NCBI RefSeq assembly: GCF_019219075.1
Contig: NZ_JAHUWJ010000012.1
Location: 62,001 to 126,000 of the forward strand
DNA: 64,000 nt
Origin: Chitinophaga sp. sic0106
Lineage (GTDB): Bacteria; Bacteroidota; Bacteroidia; Chitinophagales; Chitinophagaceae
Direction: 5' to 3'
Shown here: positions 1 through 11,400 of the stretch, piece by piece
How the letters are laid out: each line of letters opens with the position of its first letter
Numbering within the stretch: the stretch's first letter is position 1
Position numbers and translations under genes: made by a program
Notes under the pieces: generated by a model
What the model saw: only the letters and a program-made list of their open reading frames with translations
Database searches by the model: none
Told to the model about the DNA's origin: nothing

Positions 1-679
1 TCATCTGGAGAATTTTATCTTCTCCGGTGGCATCAATCTGCGCCATAATATGTTTAATCAGCCTGTAGTTAAACACCATTCCGGAGCCAATTACAGAAGA
101 AGACAGGCCTAACGCGTTGCTGCCTTTACGATAGATGTGGTTAGCAATGATTTCATTGGCCGTATCAAGTATCGCAAAAGGAGAATCAATATTTTTCGCT
201 ACGCGGCGTGCCTGAATCACCTGGTGTCCATCCAGAAAGGCGCGGTTCATTTTTAGCAGAAAGTCGGGATCGAGCAGGTTATCTGCATCACTGATGATAG
301 CGCCGTCATATGTTTCCTGCAAGCTGGCAAATGCAACATTCAAAGCTTTCGCCTTGGTGCTTTTCTCAAAGCTCACCGGGATGACGATGGCGCTGGTGGC
401 AGCTAATGCTGCCAGGGTTTCCGGTTGCAGGGAATCAGCAATGATAACGATATCATAAGCGCCACGCGGATAGCGCAGCGCTTCGTGATGCTGTACGGTT
501 GATAATATAATGGCATCCTCCCGGTAGGCCGGCACCAGTATGGCAAAACGAAGGTGCTTTTCCGGAGCGGCGAAATCAGATTTCTTTTTGCGGCTAAAAG
601 TAGCCGCCATACAGAACAGCAGGTTATAACATACCCACAGGGCCGGTATGGCGAACAACAACACTTCAATAACATGCAT
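1..679 (-). CDS. Family 2 glycosyltransferase, 3' end beyond the window
   Basis: About 226 codons are visible, starting at the ATG at 679 and running off the left edge, so the C-terminus is missing. The N-terminus has one hydrophobic segment (residues about 4-28) before a GT-A fold domain: FAILVPAYRED near residue 47, then IISDADN, which is the DxD-type nucleotide-sugar/metal site. This pattern is typical of processive or membrane-associated GT2 enzymes that add sugars to lipid-linked intermediates on the cytoplasmic face. The start lies two bases after the stop of the upstream priming sugar transferase, so the two are almost certainly co-transcribed. Donor and acceptor cannot be read from the sequence. 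Confidence 0.9.
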   Translation of the reverse strand, partial: MHVIEVLLFAIPALWVCYNLLFCMAATFSRKKKSDFAAPEKHLRFAILVPAYREDAIILSTVQHHEALRYPRGAYDIVIIADSLQPETLAALAATSAIVIPVSFEKSTKAKALNVAFASLQETYDGAIISDADNLLDPDFLLKMNRAFLDGHQVIQARRVAKNIDSPFAILDTANEIIANHIYRKGSNALGLSSSVIGSGMVFNYRLIKHIMAQIDATGEDKILQM

Positions 680-681
680 CA

Positions 682-1836
682 CTATACGTTTTCTTTTTGC
701 ACCAGGGCAAATGGAGTGTTCATCATGATCCACATGTCGTACCCGAAAGAATGTTTGTTGGCATAGCTGATATCCAGGCCTATCCTTTCTTCTACGGACA
801 TATCTTTATTTCCTCTTTTGCTGATCTGCCACAGGCCGGTGATACCCGCGGGCGCGTTGAAGCGCTGCGACCAGTCATCTGTGGTGAGAGAGGCAGCTTC
901 ATACAGCGGTAACGGGCGGTTGCCTACCAGCGACATATCCCCTTTTATTACGTTGAGCAATTGTGGCAGCTCATCAATACTGCTGTTGCGCAGGAAAGCA
1001 CCAAAACGGGTAATACGCGGATCATTGGTGACCTTATAAAACACGGCCCCACCCTCGTTGTTGCCATATTGGTTCAGGTGCGAGAGCTGCTGGAGTTTTT
1101 TATCGGCGTCCGGCACCATGGTGCGGAATTTATAAAAGCGGAATACCCTATAGTTTCTGCCAGCCCTTTTGGCGGCATACAATACCGGGCCTTTGGATTC
1201 GATACGTATAGCGAGGGCAATGAGCAGCAGCACCGGCATGAGCATGAACAACAGCATACTAGCGGCTATAACATCTACCGAACGTTTCAGAAAATACCCC
1301 AAAGTCCACTTAACCCCAGGCAGTTGGTTTTCTGCCGCAGTTTCCTGCCGCGTTATCACGCTGAGGTATTTGAATTTGCTGACGAAAGCTATTTTATTAT
1401 CGAGCGTGCTCACCAGGCATTCGCGGGTGATCACCTCATCAATGAAAGTATATTTACGTGCAAAGGTTTTCAGTTGTTCCGATACCTGTTCGGAATACAT
1501 GAAGAACGGGATGGAGCGCAGGATCTGGTTGTCCTTGAAGTACTGTTCCCATTGTTCGCATTCCTGTTCGTACCTGCTGTTAAAACGGTAGATGATGACA
1601 GCCGGAATTTTACGAAATACATTGAGTACTTCGGAGATGGCGGCCTGCGCAGCGGCGAGATCCTGTACTACCAGGAACTTGAAATTGCCAGGGGTATCTC
1701 TGATATCCAGGTAGGTATTACCTACGAAGATGACAATCTTTTCGGGGTTTAGTTGGCGTATCACAGCTGTTTCTGTTTTCTCATGCACAGGTTTCATCGG
1801 TGTAACAGGAGTTAATCCAGGTGTAGACGTTCCCAT
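682..1836 (-). CDS. Polyprenyl-phosphate sugar-1-phosphate transferase with a degenerate receiver-like N-terminus
   Basis: The C-terminal half is a bacterial sugar transferase (WcaJ/PglC superfamily). It has the membrane hairpin starting KRSVDVIAA near residue 186, then FRFYKFRTMV, the RNSSIDELPQ motif, GDMSLVGNRP and ITGLWQISKRG. Such enzymes start polymer synthesis by moving a sugar-1-phosphate to undecaprenyl phosphate at the inner membrane. Residues about 33-145 are not the usual multi-TM N-domain of WcaJ. They alternate strand and helix like a receiver domain (AVIIYRF, IPFFMYS, IDEVI) but lack the phospho-acceptor aspartate. The next gene upstream is a true stand-alone receiver, which suggests regulation of the priming step by protein contact (inference). 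Length 384. Confidence 0.93.
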   Translation of the reverse strand: MGTSTPGLTPVTPMKPVHEKTETAVIRQLNPEKIVIFVGNTYLDIRDTPGNFKFLVVQDLAAAQAAISEVLNVFRKIPAVIIYRFNSRYEQECEQWEQYFKDNQILRSIPFFMYSEQVSEQLKTFARKYTFIDEVITRECLVSTLDNKIAFVSKFKYLSVITRQETAAENQLPGVKWTLGYFLKRSVDVIAASMLLFMLMPVLLLIALAIRIESKGPVLYAAKRAGRNYRVFRFYKFRTMVPDADKKLQQLSHLNQYGNNEGGAVFYKVTNDPRITRFGAFLRNSSIDELPQLLNVIKGDMSLVGNRPLPLYEAASLTTDDWSQRFNAPAGITGLWQISKRGNKDMSVEERIGLDISYANKHSFGYDMWIMMNTPFALVQKENV

Positions 1837-1870
1837 AATTACAATTTGGCGTTAAACAATCATCGGCTTC

Positions 1871-2260
1871 TTAGATGGCAGTAGCCAGTTGACCGCTGAG
1901 GATGTCGGCCACGGAGGCTGACAGCTGTACGGGATCAAACGGCTTGCTGAAAAAAGCCTGAACATTCTGGTAACGGTTTACTGTAGCGGTGGTATCGGCA
2001 TCATTGCATGCGGATAGTACTACAACAGGTATATCGCGGTATAAGTTGCTATCGGCTAGGAACTGGATCAGTTCATATCCGTCAATATTCGGCATTTGCA
2101 AATCAGTGATGATCAGATCCGGGGTATTACCTTTTGCCAGCCACGACATAGCTACCAGTCCATCCTGTGCAGATATCACATGGTAATTCTTGCTGAAGAT
2201 TGCTTCCAGTAAGAACCTGATAGGTATGCTATCATCAATAATTAATACTTTCTTTTTCAT
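1871..2260 (-). CDS. Single-domain response regulator (receiver only)
   Basis: A 129-residue CheY-type receiver with no output domain. It has the acidic pair in VLIIDDS, the phospho-acceptor Asp in LIITDLQMP, the Ser in VVLSACND and the conserved Lys in FFSKPFD. I chose the ATG at 2260 because it begins right at the first beta strand (MKKKVLIIDD) and follows a purine-rich GAAGGTGG; an in-frame ATG at 2326 would add 22 residues with no receiver homology. It is the first gene of a minus-strand group followed 34 bases later by the priming sugar transferase. A role in switching polymer synthesis is inferred from this position. No cognate histidine kinase is adjacent. Confidence 0.92.
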   Translation of the reverse strand: MKKKVLIIDDSIPIRFLLEAIFSKNYHVISAQDGLVAMSWLAKGNTPDLIITDLQMPNIDGYELIQFLADSNLYRDIPVVVLSACNDADTTATVNRYQNVQAFFSKPFDPVQLSASVADILSGQLATAI

Positions 2261-2688
2261 TCCACCTTCTGGTTTAAATGGTTTTGGATGTCTGCATGGA
2301 TACAGCCAATGCGGCAGCACAACCATGAGAAGGCTTTAAATGGGATCTGGTCGAAAATATCAGTTATAAAGGTGGTTTCTCGGAGGATACTTGCGGAGAT
2401 ACGGTGATCTCAGGGTCATAGGTTGTTATTTAAAATATTGGAGCCACAACCAGGCGATTTAGATTGAGTGTAAAATTATAATTCTTTGTAATTTACGAGA
2501 TTTCTTTTTTGTGAAGATCATTTTTTTCCGGGTGAATGCATCAATTTCAGTCGTAAGTGTTAAAACCTGGTCACCTAATGAATTAAAATACAATACCTGA
2601 TTTTGAAATACTGATATTGATTTATAATTTTACCTTCCCAATTATACCTAATGCCGTTATCTCCAATCCCAAATCCCTGATAACATCT
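2261..2688. other. Divergent intergenic region of the polysaccharide locus
   Basis: About 430 bases separate the minus-strand receiver/sugar transferase/GT2 group from the plus-strand group. The stretch around 2450-2640 is AT-rich and must hold promoters for both arms, but I found no convincing TAnnTTTG with a matching upstream TTTG element on either strand. A TTG-initiated extension of the downstream gene to 2617 is possible but less likely than the ATG at 2689. Confidence 0.5.
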
Positions 2689-3936
2689 ATGGAACGAAGA
2701 CTTTTACTGATACTTGGAATTGGTGGTTACGCATTATTACTGCTCATTACCATCCTGCACCGGCAGCCACCGTTGTTTGACGAGCCGCTGTTTGTACGTA
2801 ACCTTTATCTGTTCGACAGAGAAGGGCTATCCAGCAAGTTCTTACTGGAAATGAACGATCAGGCACCGGGGCCTTTATATCAACTTATTCATTATCCGTT
2901 GTATGCGGTAACTCGTTGGCAAACGCCTGGTATCCGGCTGGTAAACATGACGTTGCTGGCGGGGATAACCTTTATGCTTATACGCATTATCACATTACAA
3001 TACAAGATAAATTTAAATACTGCGATTGTATATGCATTAAACATCATGGCGGTGCCTATGATCTGGCAGATATCCGGCATGGCGCTTACGGAGATCCCTC
3101 CTATCTTTTTTTCCATGCTGTCGGTATACTGGCTGCTGCTCAGTGTAAACCGGACCAATCAATCAGTGATGCTAACCATATTGTATGCCGTGCTGGCAGG
3201 TATGGCCAGCGGACTGGCTATCCTTGGGCGCAGTCCCTTCCTGATACTTATACCATCTTCCTATATATTATTATGGTATAACAGGAGACGTAAAATAAGC
3301 TGGATAAGTATTGGCCTATATACCTTTGTAGCCCTCAGTATATGCGTACCCGTATTTCTGATCTGGAAAGGCCTGGTACCGCCTAAGCAGGCACTGGTAG
3401 CGGCCGGGGGCATAAACCTCTGGCATGGTACGCTTGCCTTTTCCTATGGCGCACTGCTTACACTTATCATTGCACCTTCCTGGTTTGTGATCAACCGGCG
3501 AATCAGCGTGGCACTGGTGCTGTTATATATCCTGCTGCTGGTGATAAACATCACGGTGCTGCAATATAGCTTTGCGCCGCTCAGTAAGGCAATCGGGAAG
3601 GTATTTCCAGCGGCAGTCACTAACGTATACCCCTATATTATTTCGCCCGCACTTGCAACGGTGGCCATTTACTACGTAGCCTGCTGCACGTGGCAGGCGT
3701 GGCAACGGCGGTCGGAGCCCGTATTCCTCTACCTGCTCAGCTGCTGCATGCTGATGCTGGCCACCAACCTGAAGGTGACCCATCTGTTCAGCTCCCGCTA
3801 CGTGGGGCAGGCGGCGGCCTTCCTTATTCTCCTGCTGGTACCTTACGATAAACTCACTTATGGCAAATGCCTGCGCTTTGCACTGGGCATGATTATCGGG
3901 CTGTTGTCGCTGGAAACCTATTTCTTATTCAGATAA
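2689..3936 (+). CDS. GT-C fold membrane glycosyltransferase-like protein
   Basis: A 415-residue polytopic membrane protein with about ten hydrophobic segments. After the first membrane segment it has a periplasmic loop with PPLFDEPLFVRN, an acidic motif in the place where GT-C enzymes (GT39/GT83-type, using lipid-phosphate sugar donors) carry their catalytic acid. This is followed by a DQAPGPLYQLIH loop. That points to transfer of a sugar from a polyprenyl-phosphate donor on the periplasmic side, but the substrate is unknown. Start chosen at the ATG at 2689 (MERRLLLILGIGG) ahead of the first membrane helix. The stop is 8 bases from the next gene, so the two form an operon. Confidence 0.8.
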   Translation: MERRLLLILGIGGYALLLLITILHRQPPLFDEPLFVRNLYLFDREGLSSKFLLEMNDQAPGPLYQLIHYPLYAVTRWQTPGIRLVNMTLLAGITFMLIRIITLQYKINLNTAIVYALNIMAVPMIWQISGMALTEIPPIFFSMLSVYWLLLSVNRTNQSVMLTILYAVLAGMASGLAILGRSPFLILIPSSYILLWYNRRRKISWISIGLYTFVALSICVPVFLIWKGLVPPKQALVAAGGINLWHGTLAFSYGALLTLIIAPSWFVINRRISVALVLLYILLLVINITVLQYSFAPLSKAIGKVFPAAVTNVYPYIISPALATVAIYYVACCTWQAWQRRSEPVFLYLLSCCMLMLATNLKVTHLFSSRYVGQAAAFLILLLVPYDKLTYGKCLRFALGMIIGLLSLETYFLFR

Positions 3937-3944
3937 CTATTACT

Positions 3945-5117
3945 ATGAAATTAGTTTGCCTGCTTAGTTTACTCATCGTGTTTTACAGTTATATCGGATA
4001 TGGGCTACTGCTATATCTGGTATTGCGTGCGAAGCGACTATTTACCCGCCGCCCTGATCCCGATAACACGTACGAACCCCGGGTAACCTTTATGGTAGCG
4101 GCTTACAACGAAGGCGCCTTTATTCGCCATAAGATCGCAAATACACTGGAGCTGGACTACCCGGCGGATATATTCCGGATCGTATTTGTAACCGACGGCA
4201 GCACAGATACTACCAACCAGGTGATCAGCCAGTATGCAAATATTCAGTTGCTGTATGAACCGGCGCGCAATGGCAAAACAGCTGCCATCAACCGGGCCAT
4301 GACACTTACTGATACAGAGATCGTGATTTTTTCAGATGCCAATACTTTGCTGAATACAGCTGCGGTACGTAAGCTGGTGAGGCATTTCAGCGATGCACAG
4401 GTAGGTGCGGTGGCAGGTGAAAAGAAAGTAATCACCCATGAAAACAGTGGCAGCGAAGGTGTGGGCGAAGGCATGTACTGGAAATATGAATCCAAACTGA
4501 AACAGTGGGATGCAGAACTCTACAGCGTGATGGGCGCGGCAGGAGAACTGCTGGCCGTACGTACCTCGCTGTATGCGCCCATTCCGGAAGACAGTATCCT
4601 GGACGACTTTATCATCTCCTTTAATATTAATATACAAGGTTACAAGGTAGCATACGAGCCGCAGGCATTTGCGATGGAGACGCCTTCGGCCTCCATACAG
4701 GAAGAGTTTAAACGGAAAGTGCGTATAGCCGCCGGCGGTTTTCAGTCGATAGTGCGCCTGGCAGGCTTATTAAACATCTTCCGTTACCCGAGGATCACCT
4801 GGCAATATGTATCACACCGGGTATTGCGATGGACGCTGGCGCCGCTATGCCTGGCACTGCTCCTGGTGAGCAATACCATTATTGTGTTTAACGGTGGAGG
4901 TTATACGTACCTCCTGTTATTGATTGCGCAACTTAGTTTCTACGCTGCCGCCTATACGGGGTATCAGCTCGCCTTACACGAAGTGAAAATCAAATACTTT
5001 TATATTCCGTTTTATTTCGTATTCATGAATATTGCTGTGTATAAGGGTTTCGTGCGATTTATACGTGGACGGCAATCTGCCATCTGGGAAAGAGCGGAGC
5101 GGGCTTTACAAAACTGA
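3945..5117 (+). CDS. Family 2 glycosyltransferase, membrane-anchored
   Basis: 390 residues. One N-terminal membrane helix (residues about 2-25) is followed by a GT2 catalytic domain: TFMVAAYNEGAF, then VFVTDGSTDTT and IFSDANTLL (the DxD-type site). KRKVRIAAGG lies where the QxxRW motif of processive GT2 enzymes would be, and three C-terminal membrane helices follow. This layout is that of synthase-like GT2 enzymes that build polymer on the cytoplasmic face. An upstream ATG at 3867 overlaps the preceding gene and adds residues with no GT2 character, so the ATG at 3945, just before MKLVCLLSLL, is preferred. It belongs to the plus-strand polysaccharide operon. Confidence 0.92.
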   Translation: MKLVCLLSLLIVFYSYIGYGLLLYLVLRAKRLFTRRPDPDNTYEPRVTFMVAAYNEGAFIRHKIANTLELDYPADIFRIVFVTDGSTDTTNQVISQYANIQLLYEPARNGKTAAINRAMTLTDTEIVIFSDANTLLNTAAVRKLVRHFSDAQVGAVAGEKKVITHENSGSEGVGEGMYWKYESKLKQWDAELYSVMGAAGELLAVRTSLYAPIPEDSILDDFIISFNINIQGYKVAYEPQAFAMETPSASIQEEFKRKVRIAAGGFQSIVRLAGLLNIFRYPRITWQYVSHRVLRWTLAPLCLALLLVSNTIIVFNGGGYTYLLLLIAQLSFYAAAYTGYQLALHEVKIKYFYIPFYFVFMNIAVYKGFVRFIRGRQSAIWERAERALQN

Positions 5118-5487
5118 GTTATTTTTTCAGCGCTCACCTTTAACCGCAGATTCGATACGTTCACTAACAAAAAAATAGGTTTTGCCTAAAAAGAATAATA
5201 AATTTGTAATGCCGCAGTAAATTAGCGGCCGATACCGGATATACCAGGCATTGTAAATGCAATACTGAGTGATTGCCCCTGTCTATGGTACCCCAGTAAT
5301 ACACACAACAACCAATAATTCGCCTTATCCTTCGCTAAAGCCAACACGGTTTGGAATAAATCCCCAATCCACTATTATTTAATTTTTGCCATCTCCCATG
5401 AATTTCATGCGTTTTCGTATAGCCATACTTGTATGTCTGCACGCAAACGGATCATTACAGCGCAATTCACTGTCCCTGTTCATAAAC
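5118..5487 (+). promoter_or_regulatory. Gene-free leader region upstream of the giant secreted protein
   Basis: About 370 bases without a supported gene. TAAATTTG at 5199-5206 fits the Bacteroidota -7 element TAnnTTTG, but the TTTG upstream is only 14 bases away instead of about 19-20, so the promoter call is weak. A TTTG near 5350 with TATTATTT 19 bases further on is another imperfect candidate closer to the gene. Either would leave a long untranslated leader. Confidence 0.35.
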
Positions 5488-8400
5488 ATGAATGTTATGC
5501 AAAAATTTCTACAACTATTGTTCTGCGCCATCCTGCTCACTGCACGGATAGCGATAGCGCAGAGCGTCATTGACCCCAATGACCCCATTATCCGCTATAC
5601 CAGCGGGGCTCTTCCGGCACAACCTGCGGAAGGCCAGATAGGTAAATGGATCAGCAGAGACCGCAGTTCCGAAATGCCAGGCGGTTGGAAATCTACCGCA
5701 TTAAAAGCCTACATCTACCGTGGCATGGCATTCAGGGTACAATTCCCCAAAACGTATAATCACACCGCCAACGATGGTAAAAAGTATCCGGTGTTCGTAT
5801 TCTTTGCCGGTCGTGGTGAAGCAGGACCAATACAGGATAACGAGTACCAGCTTTATCATGGCGGTTATATGTTTAGTCAATACGTTACCAGTGGTGCTTT
5901 CGATGGATTTCTATTGTATCCGCAGAGTATCAGCGGCTACTGGACAGACTATGAGCTGACCAGAACGCGTGAGATACTCGACTACATGGCAGTGAACAAT
6001 AAACTGGATTTATTCCGCGTGATAGATAATGGTCTTTCAAGTGGTGGTGCCGGCTCCTGGGATTTTCAGCTGAAAAATCCTTCCTATGTAGCCGCTGCCC
6101 TGCCAATGAGTTCCGCAGGTTATGAGCTGAGCAATGTAGTGGACAAATTCAAATTCACGCCGGTATGGCTATTCCAGGGACAGCTGGATGGTTCTCCTTC
6201 CGAGTGGACCGCCACCGCAGTATACAACGATGCAAAAAGTAAAGGCGCCAATATGCGCTATACGATATATCCAAACGTAGCACACGATACCTGGTATCAT
6301 GCCTGGGGAGAACCTGATTTTCTCCCATACATGAACAGGGCACATATACTCACGCCATGGCCGCTGGGCGGGCGTTCAGAATTTTGTCAGGGAGATGTAA
6401 TTGACCTCACCGTGGGAATTGCCCCGGGATTTGCCGGCTATAAATGGCAACGTAACGGTGTATTAATTGATACAGCCCATACCAACCAGATTAAAGTAAA
6501 TTCTTTAGGTGTATACCGTGTGAGTGTGACCAGAGATGGTACCAACTGGACGGAATACTCTCCTACCCCACTGGATGTTAAAATCAAGACGCCAACACAA
6601 ACGCCTCCTATTACCACCAAAGGGCTCAAAAGCAACCTGCTGCCGGCTCCGGACGGTAGTACCAGCATTACCTTACGCGTACCTCCGGGCTATGTGAACT
6701 ATACCTGGACCAACGCCAGTAACCAGGTAGTGGGTACCGACAGTACTTTCACCACCAGCGTGGTAGGTACTTACACGGTGCGCGTAACAGAACAATACGG
6801 TTGCTCCAGCAATCCATCTGCACCATTTGCAGTGATCAACGCAGTAGGTCCAAACGGGCCTGACGGCATACAGTCACTCACGGCAACGCCTGTATCAAAA
6901 ACAGCACTGCGCCTCGACTGGACAGATAAAGCCACCCCTGTTTACAACGAAACATTATTTGAGGTATACCGCTCCACTACCAGTGGCGGACCATATACAC
7001 TGGTAGCAAAAGTTGCTGCAGATGTAAAAACTTACACTGACAATGGTTTGCTGCCTAACACAGATTATTACTACGTCATCAGGCCGGTGAATAACAATGC
7101 TGCCGGACCGGTATCCAGCGAAGTAAAGGGCCTCACCCTTAGTGACCCTAATCCGCCAACAGCACCAACCAATCTGCGTGCACAAGGCGTTTCAGCCGGC
7201 ACTTCTATTCCGCTGGCCTGGGATGCCTCCACAGATGATGTGGCAATTGCAGGATATGACGTGTATGTGGACGGGGTGAAACATTATACTACGGACGACA
7301 CTACCACCTCCATCATACTGGCAGGTTTGAATCCGAAACAAACCTATACGGTATATGTTATTGCGAGAGATGTGAGTGGCAACTCCTCCTCACCAAGCGC
7401 ACAGCTGGCAGTCAGTTCAGTGCAAAGAGGCTGGAACTATAGTTACTACGAAACCGGAAGCTTGAGCAACCTGCCAAACTTCAATACACTCACTCCTTTT
7501 AAAACAGGATACAGCACCACTACGGACCTGAGCGTACGTAACAGGGATGATAATTTCGCCTTTAAGTGGACTGCTTATCTGCGTATACCCGTTTCCGGTA
7601 CCTATTATTTCCAGACAGTGTCCGATGATGGAAGTAAACTCTATTTAAATACCACATATAGCCCAGGCGCAACAGCAATTGTGAGCAACGATGGCTTACA
7701 TGGTGAAGCTACTGTCACCAGCTCCGGACAATCACTTACTGCCGGTCAGGTAATACCTATCACCGCTACCTTCTTCGAAGCCACTGGCGACCAGGTAATG
7801 CGTGTACTGTGGAGACGAGGCACCAGCGGTAACTATACCGAAATTGACCCGGCTTACCTTGTACAGGACTCCACTGCAACTGGTACGGTACCAACCGCAC
7901 CAGGCTACATCAACGCGGTGGCTAATACCTATAAGAGCGTAACCGTTACCTGGAAAGATAACAGCACAAACGAAGAAGCATTCGAGGTATACAGAAGTAC
8001 CACACAGCAGGGAACCTTCCTGATGGTAGGTCGTGTAAACGCTAACGTTACCACGTTTACTGACAACCAGGTACAACAAGCTACCCGTTACTACTATCGT
8101 GTGGCCGCTGCCAACAAAGCAGGGACCTCGGCCCAGGCTAACTCACTGCCTTACTCTGCCATCTGGAAGTTCAACGGGAATGCGTCAGACAGCAGCTACT
8201 TTGCTAACCACGCAGCTACCGTAACAACCGTCACCTGGTCGAATACCGCAAAATCGGGCCAGTCGGCACAGTTCAACGGTACCAGCAACAGCCAGATCGC
8301 AGTTACCAGCACTTACCTGCGTACTGCATATACAGAAAAGACCTATAGCATGTGGATCTACCCTACTGCTACCGGTGCCAGACAACTGATCATGGATCAG

Positions 8401-11400
8401 GGTGGCAGAGGCAATGGTATCGCATTACAGCTGGATGGCTCCATCCTTAAATTAGCGGCAGGCACCGGCGGCAATAATACGCCTATCACGGTGCAGCAAA
8501 CAGGTATTGCCATTAACAACTGGTACCATGTTATCATCGTGTATAAATCTGGTTCACGCCTTACCATGTATGTTAATGGAGTGGCTACTACTTCCACCAG
8601 CAACACCAGCAGCATTGCAGCTACCAGCGGAGAAGCGTTCTCACTGGGACGCCCAAGCACCACTTCAGCTCAAACTGCTACTGCATTCAATGCCAACAAT
8701 CTGCTCTATTACAGTGGCCGGATTGATGATCTCACGGTAATTGATTACGCAGTGACGGCCGCAGAAGCAGGGCAGCTCTACAATGGTACCTTACCAGTCA
8801 ATACCGTTGCTACCAGCAGTTTACCAGCGGCACCGACAGCGCCAGGCAGCCTCGCAGCAACACTGGATGGCCGCAATATCAAGCTCACCTTTACGGACAA
8901 CGCCACTACAGAAACCAAATTTGAACTACAACGTTCAATTGGAGTGGGCAGTACCGACTTTAGATTTGTGAATAATATCGATTCGCTGGCAAATAGCGGC
9001 ACTACTGCCACCTATACCGATACCAGCGTATTCGCCAACGAAACATATAACTACCGTGTCAGAGCAATTAATGATGGTGGTCCATCTGCGTTCTCCAATG
9101 TTGCTACCGCAACGGCACCAAATAATCCGCCGGTAATTCAGTCGCTGGTAAATCGTACCATCCGTTACGATAATCCGATCCAGATTCCGCTGAATGCCAC
9201 CGATCCGGATGGTGACACCTATACCTTCAGCTTTGTGAACCTGCCACTGTTCGTAACACTGGTGAATGGCCCGAATGGCCCTTACCTGAATGTTGCCACA
9301 GACGACAATAAACAAGGTACTTATATCAATAACGTAGTTATTGTGACAGATTCACATGGTGCAAAAGACACTGCTACGTTTAACCTGGTGATCAACGATA
9401 ACTATCCACCAGTGCTCAGCGCCATCAGCGATGTAACTATCAATGAGGGAGAAACCAAAACCGTTAACTTTAGCGCTACCGATCAGGATACCAACAACAC
9501 GTATACCTGGACTGGTGAAAACCTTCCTTCCTTCGTAACGCTGCAGGGTAATGGGCTCCAATGCACTGCTACCGTTAATCCGTTCTACACTGATGCAGGT
9601 ACCTATCAGATAGGTGTTCGCGTAACAGATAACAAAGGGGGTACAGACCTCAAAACGTTTAAACTGGTGGTGAGCAATGCAAGTCCGAATGGAAAAGTGC
9701 TGATCGACATGAATATGCAGCTCATTGCCCCACAAGGACCAGATACCTGGAATCTGCTGAACACGCTGACCGGTACCAATCTGAAAAATACCAAGGGCGA
9801 AACCACCAATATCGGCGTGAATGTACAAGCCTGGAATATATTCTGGGGAGAAGATGGCCCGCAGGCCAACAACCAGGGCGTATATCCGGACGTGATTCTG
9901 AAAACCAGTCTCTTCTTTGGTGTATTCAATTCGCAAACCACCGTACCTATTGTACTGAGCGGATTAGATACTTCCAAAATCTATTACCTTAAATTCCATG
10001 CTGGTAGCGTATGGGGTGGCGATAACTCCCAGACCAATACCATCTTCAGTGTTGGGACAGACAGTATTCCGATTTATCAGTTAAACAACAGTACGCAGAC
10101 CGCTAACTTCTACGGTCTCAAACCGGCTGCTAACGGCACCATTACTGCAGCTGCCAGTCGTAATCCAAATATTACACAGGCTGGTTTCATCAACACGATT
10201 GAACTGGGCTGGAACTATACGGATAACATTGCCCCTACGGAACCGGCGAATTTCACCGGCACTATTACCAATGGTTATCCAAAACTCACCTGGACAGATG
10301 TTGCCTACAACGAAACCAGCTACCAGGTATACAGAAGTTTGGATAGTCTCGGTACCTACGCACAGATTAAATCAACCCTGCCGGACACCGATAACTTCAT
10401 CGATTCCGCTGCGGTAGGGAATACTAAGTATTACTATAAAGTCCGTGCCTTCAACGACAATGGCGGCTCTGTATACACAAAGATCATAGGTCTTAAAGTA
10501 CCAAACCGCACCCCGGTATTGGATTCTATTGCAGATGTGAAACTCCGCGCCGGCACACAGGCTACTGTAACACTGCATGCTACCGATGATGCAGCGGATA
10601 TTACCGGACTAACTTTCACCGCCGCTGGCCTGCCTTCATTTGTAACATTTACAGATGGCGGATCTGGCAACGGACAGCTGGTATTCAATCCTACTATTGA
10701 CCACGTAGGCAGTTATAATATCACTATTACAGCCAAAGACACCTACGGTGGTACCAGCAGTAAATCCTTCAAGCTGTTTGTATCCGACCGTATTACCACC
10801 CTTACTTATTTCAACATTGCTGCAGAGCGTCCGGCACCGGCACCTTGGAACAACATCATGTATGCACCGGTAGTGAATAACGGTGTAGGTGTACCTAATA
10901 CTCCTGCGGTGGTAGATGAAAATAATGTAGCAAACGGTATGAGCTTCCGCCTGGATGACTCCTTTGGCTCCGGCTGGTGGACCTATATCGGTATGAATAC
11001 CGGCCAAAACATCGGTATCGTACCAGATACGGTAATGGAGTCTTCCTGGTACATGAATAATGGCAATGATCCTAAGGACATTGAAATCGCCGGGCTGCAA
11101 AACAACCTGAAATACAACTTCGTATTCTTTGTGAGTCAGAACTATGGTGGTCCTACCGAAACATGGTTTGTCATCAACCAGGATACTGTTAAAATCAAGG
11201 GTCATTACAATATTGGTAAAACCTCCCAGATCAATGGCATCACGCCGGTAGATGGCAAGGTAACTATCAGGTTCCTGCGCCCAACCAGCCTGCCGGTTAA
11301 TGCGATGTCGTTCCTCAATGCGCTGATTGTAGAATCATATGATCCGGTTGTGTCAGTGGTAAGCCCTGCCAGCGTACGTGCTACCGCGTTAGATGGTAAA

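Noticed and set aside
403..675. 90-codon minus-strand frame starting at 675
   Set aside because: Out of frame with the GT2 gene that begins at 679 and carries the DxD motif.
961..1752. 263-codon plus-strand frame opposite the sugar transferase
   Set aside because: Shadow; the sugar transferase frame has all family motifs.
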